NCBI GenBank assembly: GCA_020442225.1
Contig: JAGRKR010000334.1
Coordinates: 1-7,970, forward strand
Direction of reading: 5' to 3'
DNA length: 7,970 bases
Origin: Hyphomicrobiaceae bacterium
GTDB taxonomy: Bacteria > Pseudomonadota > Alphaproteobacteria > Rhizobiales > Hyphomicrobiaceae
Shown: positions 7,935-7,970 of the stretch, piece after piece
How the letters are laid out: each line of letters begins with the position of its first letter
How positions within the stretch are numbered: the stretch's first letter is position 1
The notes under the pieces: generated by a model
Seen by the model: only the letters and a program-made list of their open reading frames with translations
Told to the model about the DNA's origin: nothing
Database searches by the model: none
Position numbers and translations under genes: made by a program

Positions 7935-7970
7935 GAACGGCTCGAGCTCTCTCCGCCCGGCAGCGCGCAC

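Overview
The window is about 8 kb of GC-rich DNA, densely packed and coding entirely on the minus strand. It reads as one catabolic operon, transcribed from the right edge towards the left. The GC-rich codon use, the Tat-exported TRAP transporter receptor and the gene types suggest a Gram-negative proteobacterium. An alphaproteobacterium is most likely, but this is inference, because no rRNA or other taxonomic marker is present.

Layout in transcription order (right to left): a TRAP periplasmic solute receptor (dctP type) with a twin-arginine signal, whose start lies close to the window edge; a 136-base intergenic gap with two RNA hairpins; the small TRAP membrane subunit (dctQ type); the large TRAP permease (dctM type); an AMP-forming acyl-CoA ligase; an Old Yellow Enzyme-class FMN ene-reductase; and a thiamine-diphosphate 2-oxoacid dehydrogenase E1 protein with its alpha and beta parts fused in one chain. 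The last gene runs off the left edge and lacks its C-terminus here.

Spacing is operon-like. dctQ and dctM are 11 bases apart, and the dctM ribosome binding site overlaps the dctQ stop. The ligase and ene-reductase overlap as ATGA. The other gaps are 60 and 64 bases. I see no regulator, promoter, RNA gene, mobile element or CRISPR in the window.

A reasonable working model is that the TRAP system imports an organic acid, the ligase converts it to a CoA thioester, the ene-reductase reduces an activated C=C bond, and the E1 protein acts on a 2-oxoacid (or on a carboligation) later in the route. The substrate cannot be read from the sequence. The most unusual points are the fused E1, in which a usually conserved active-loop histidine appears to be glutamine; this combination of enzymes in one operon; and the paired hairpins between receptor and permease genes.
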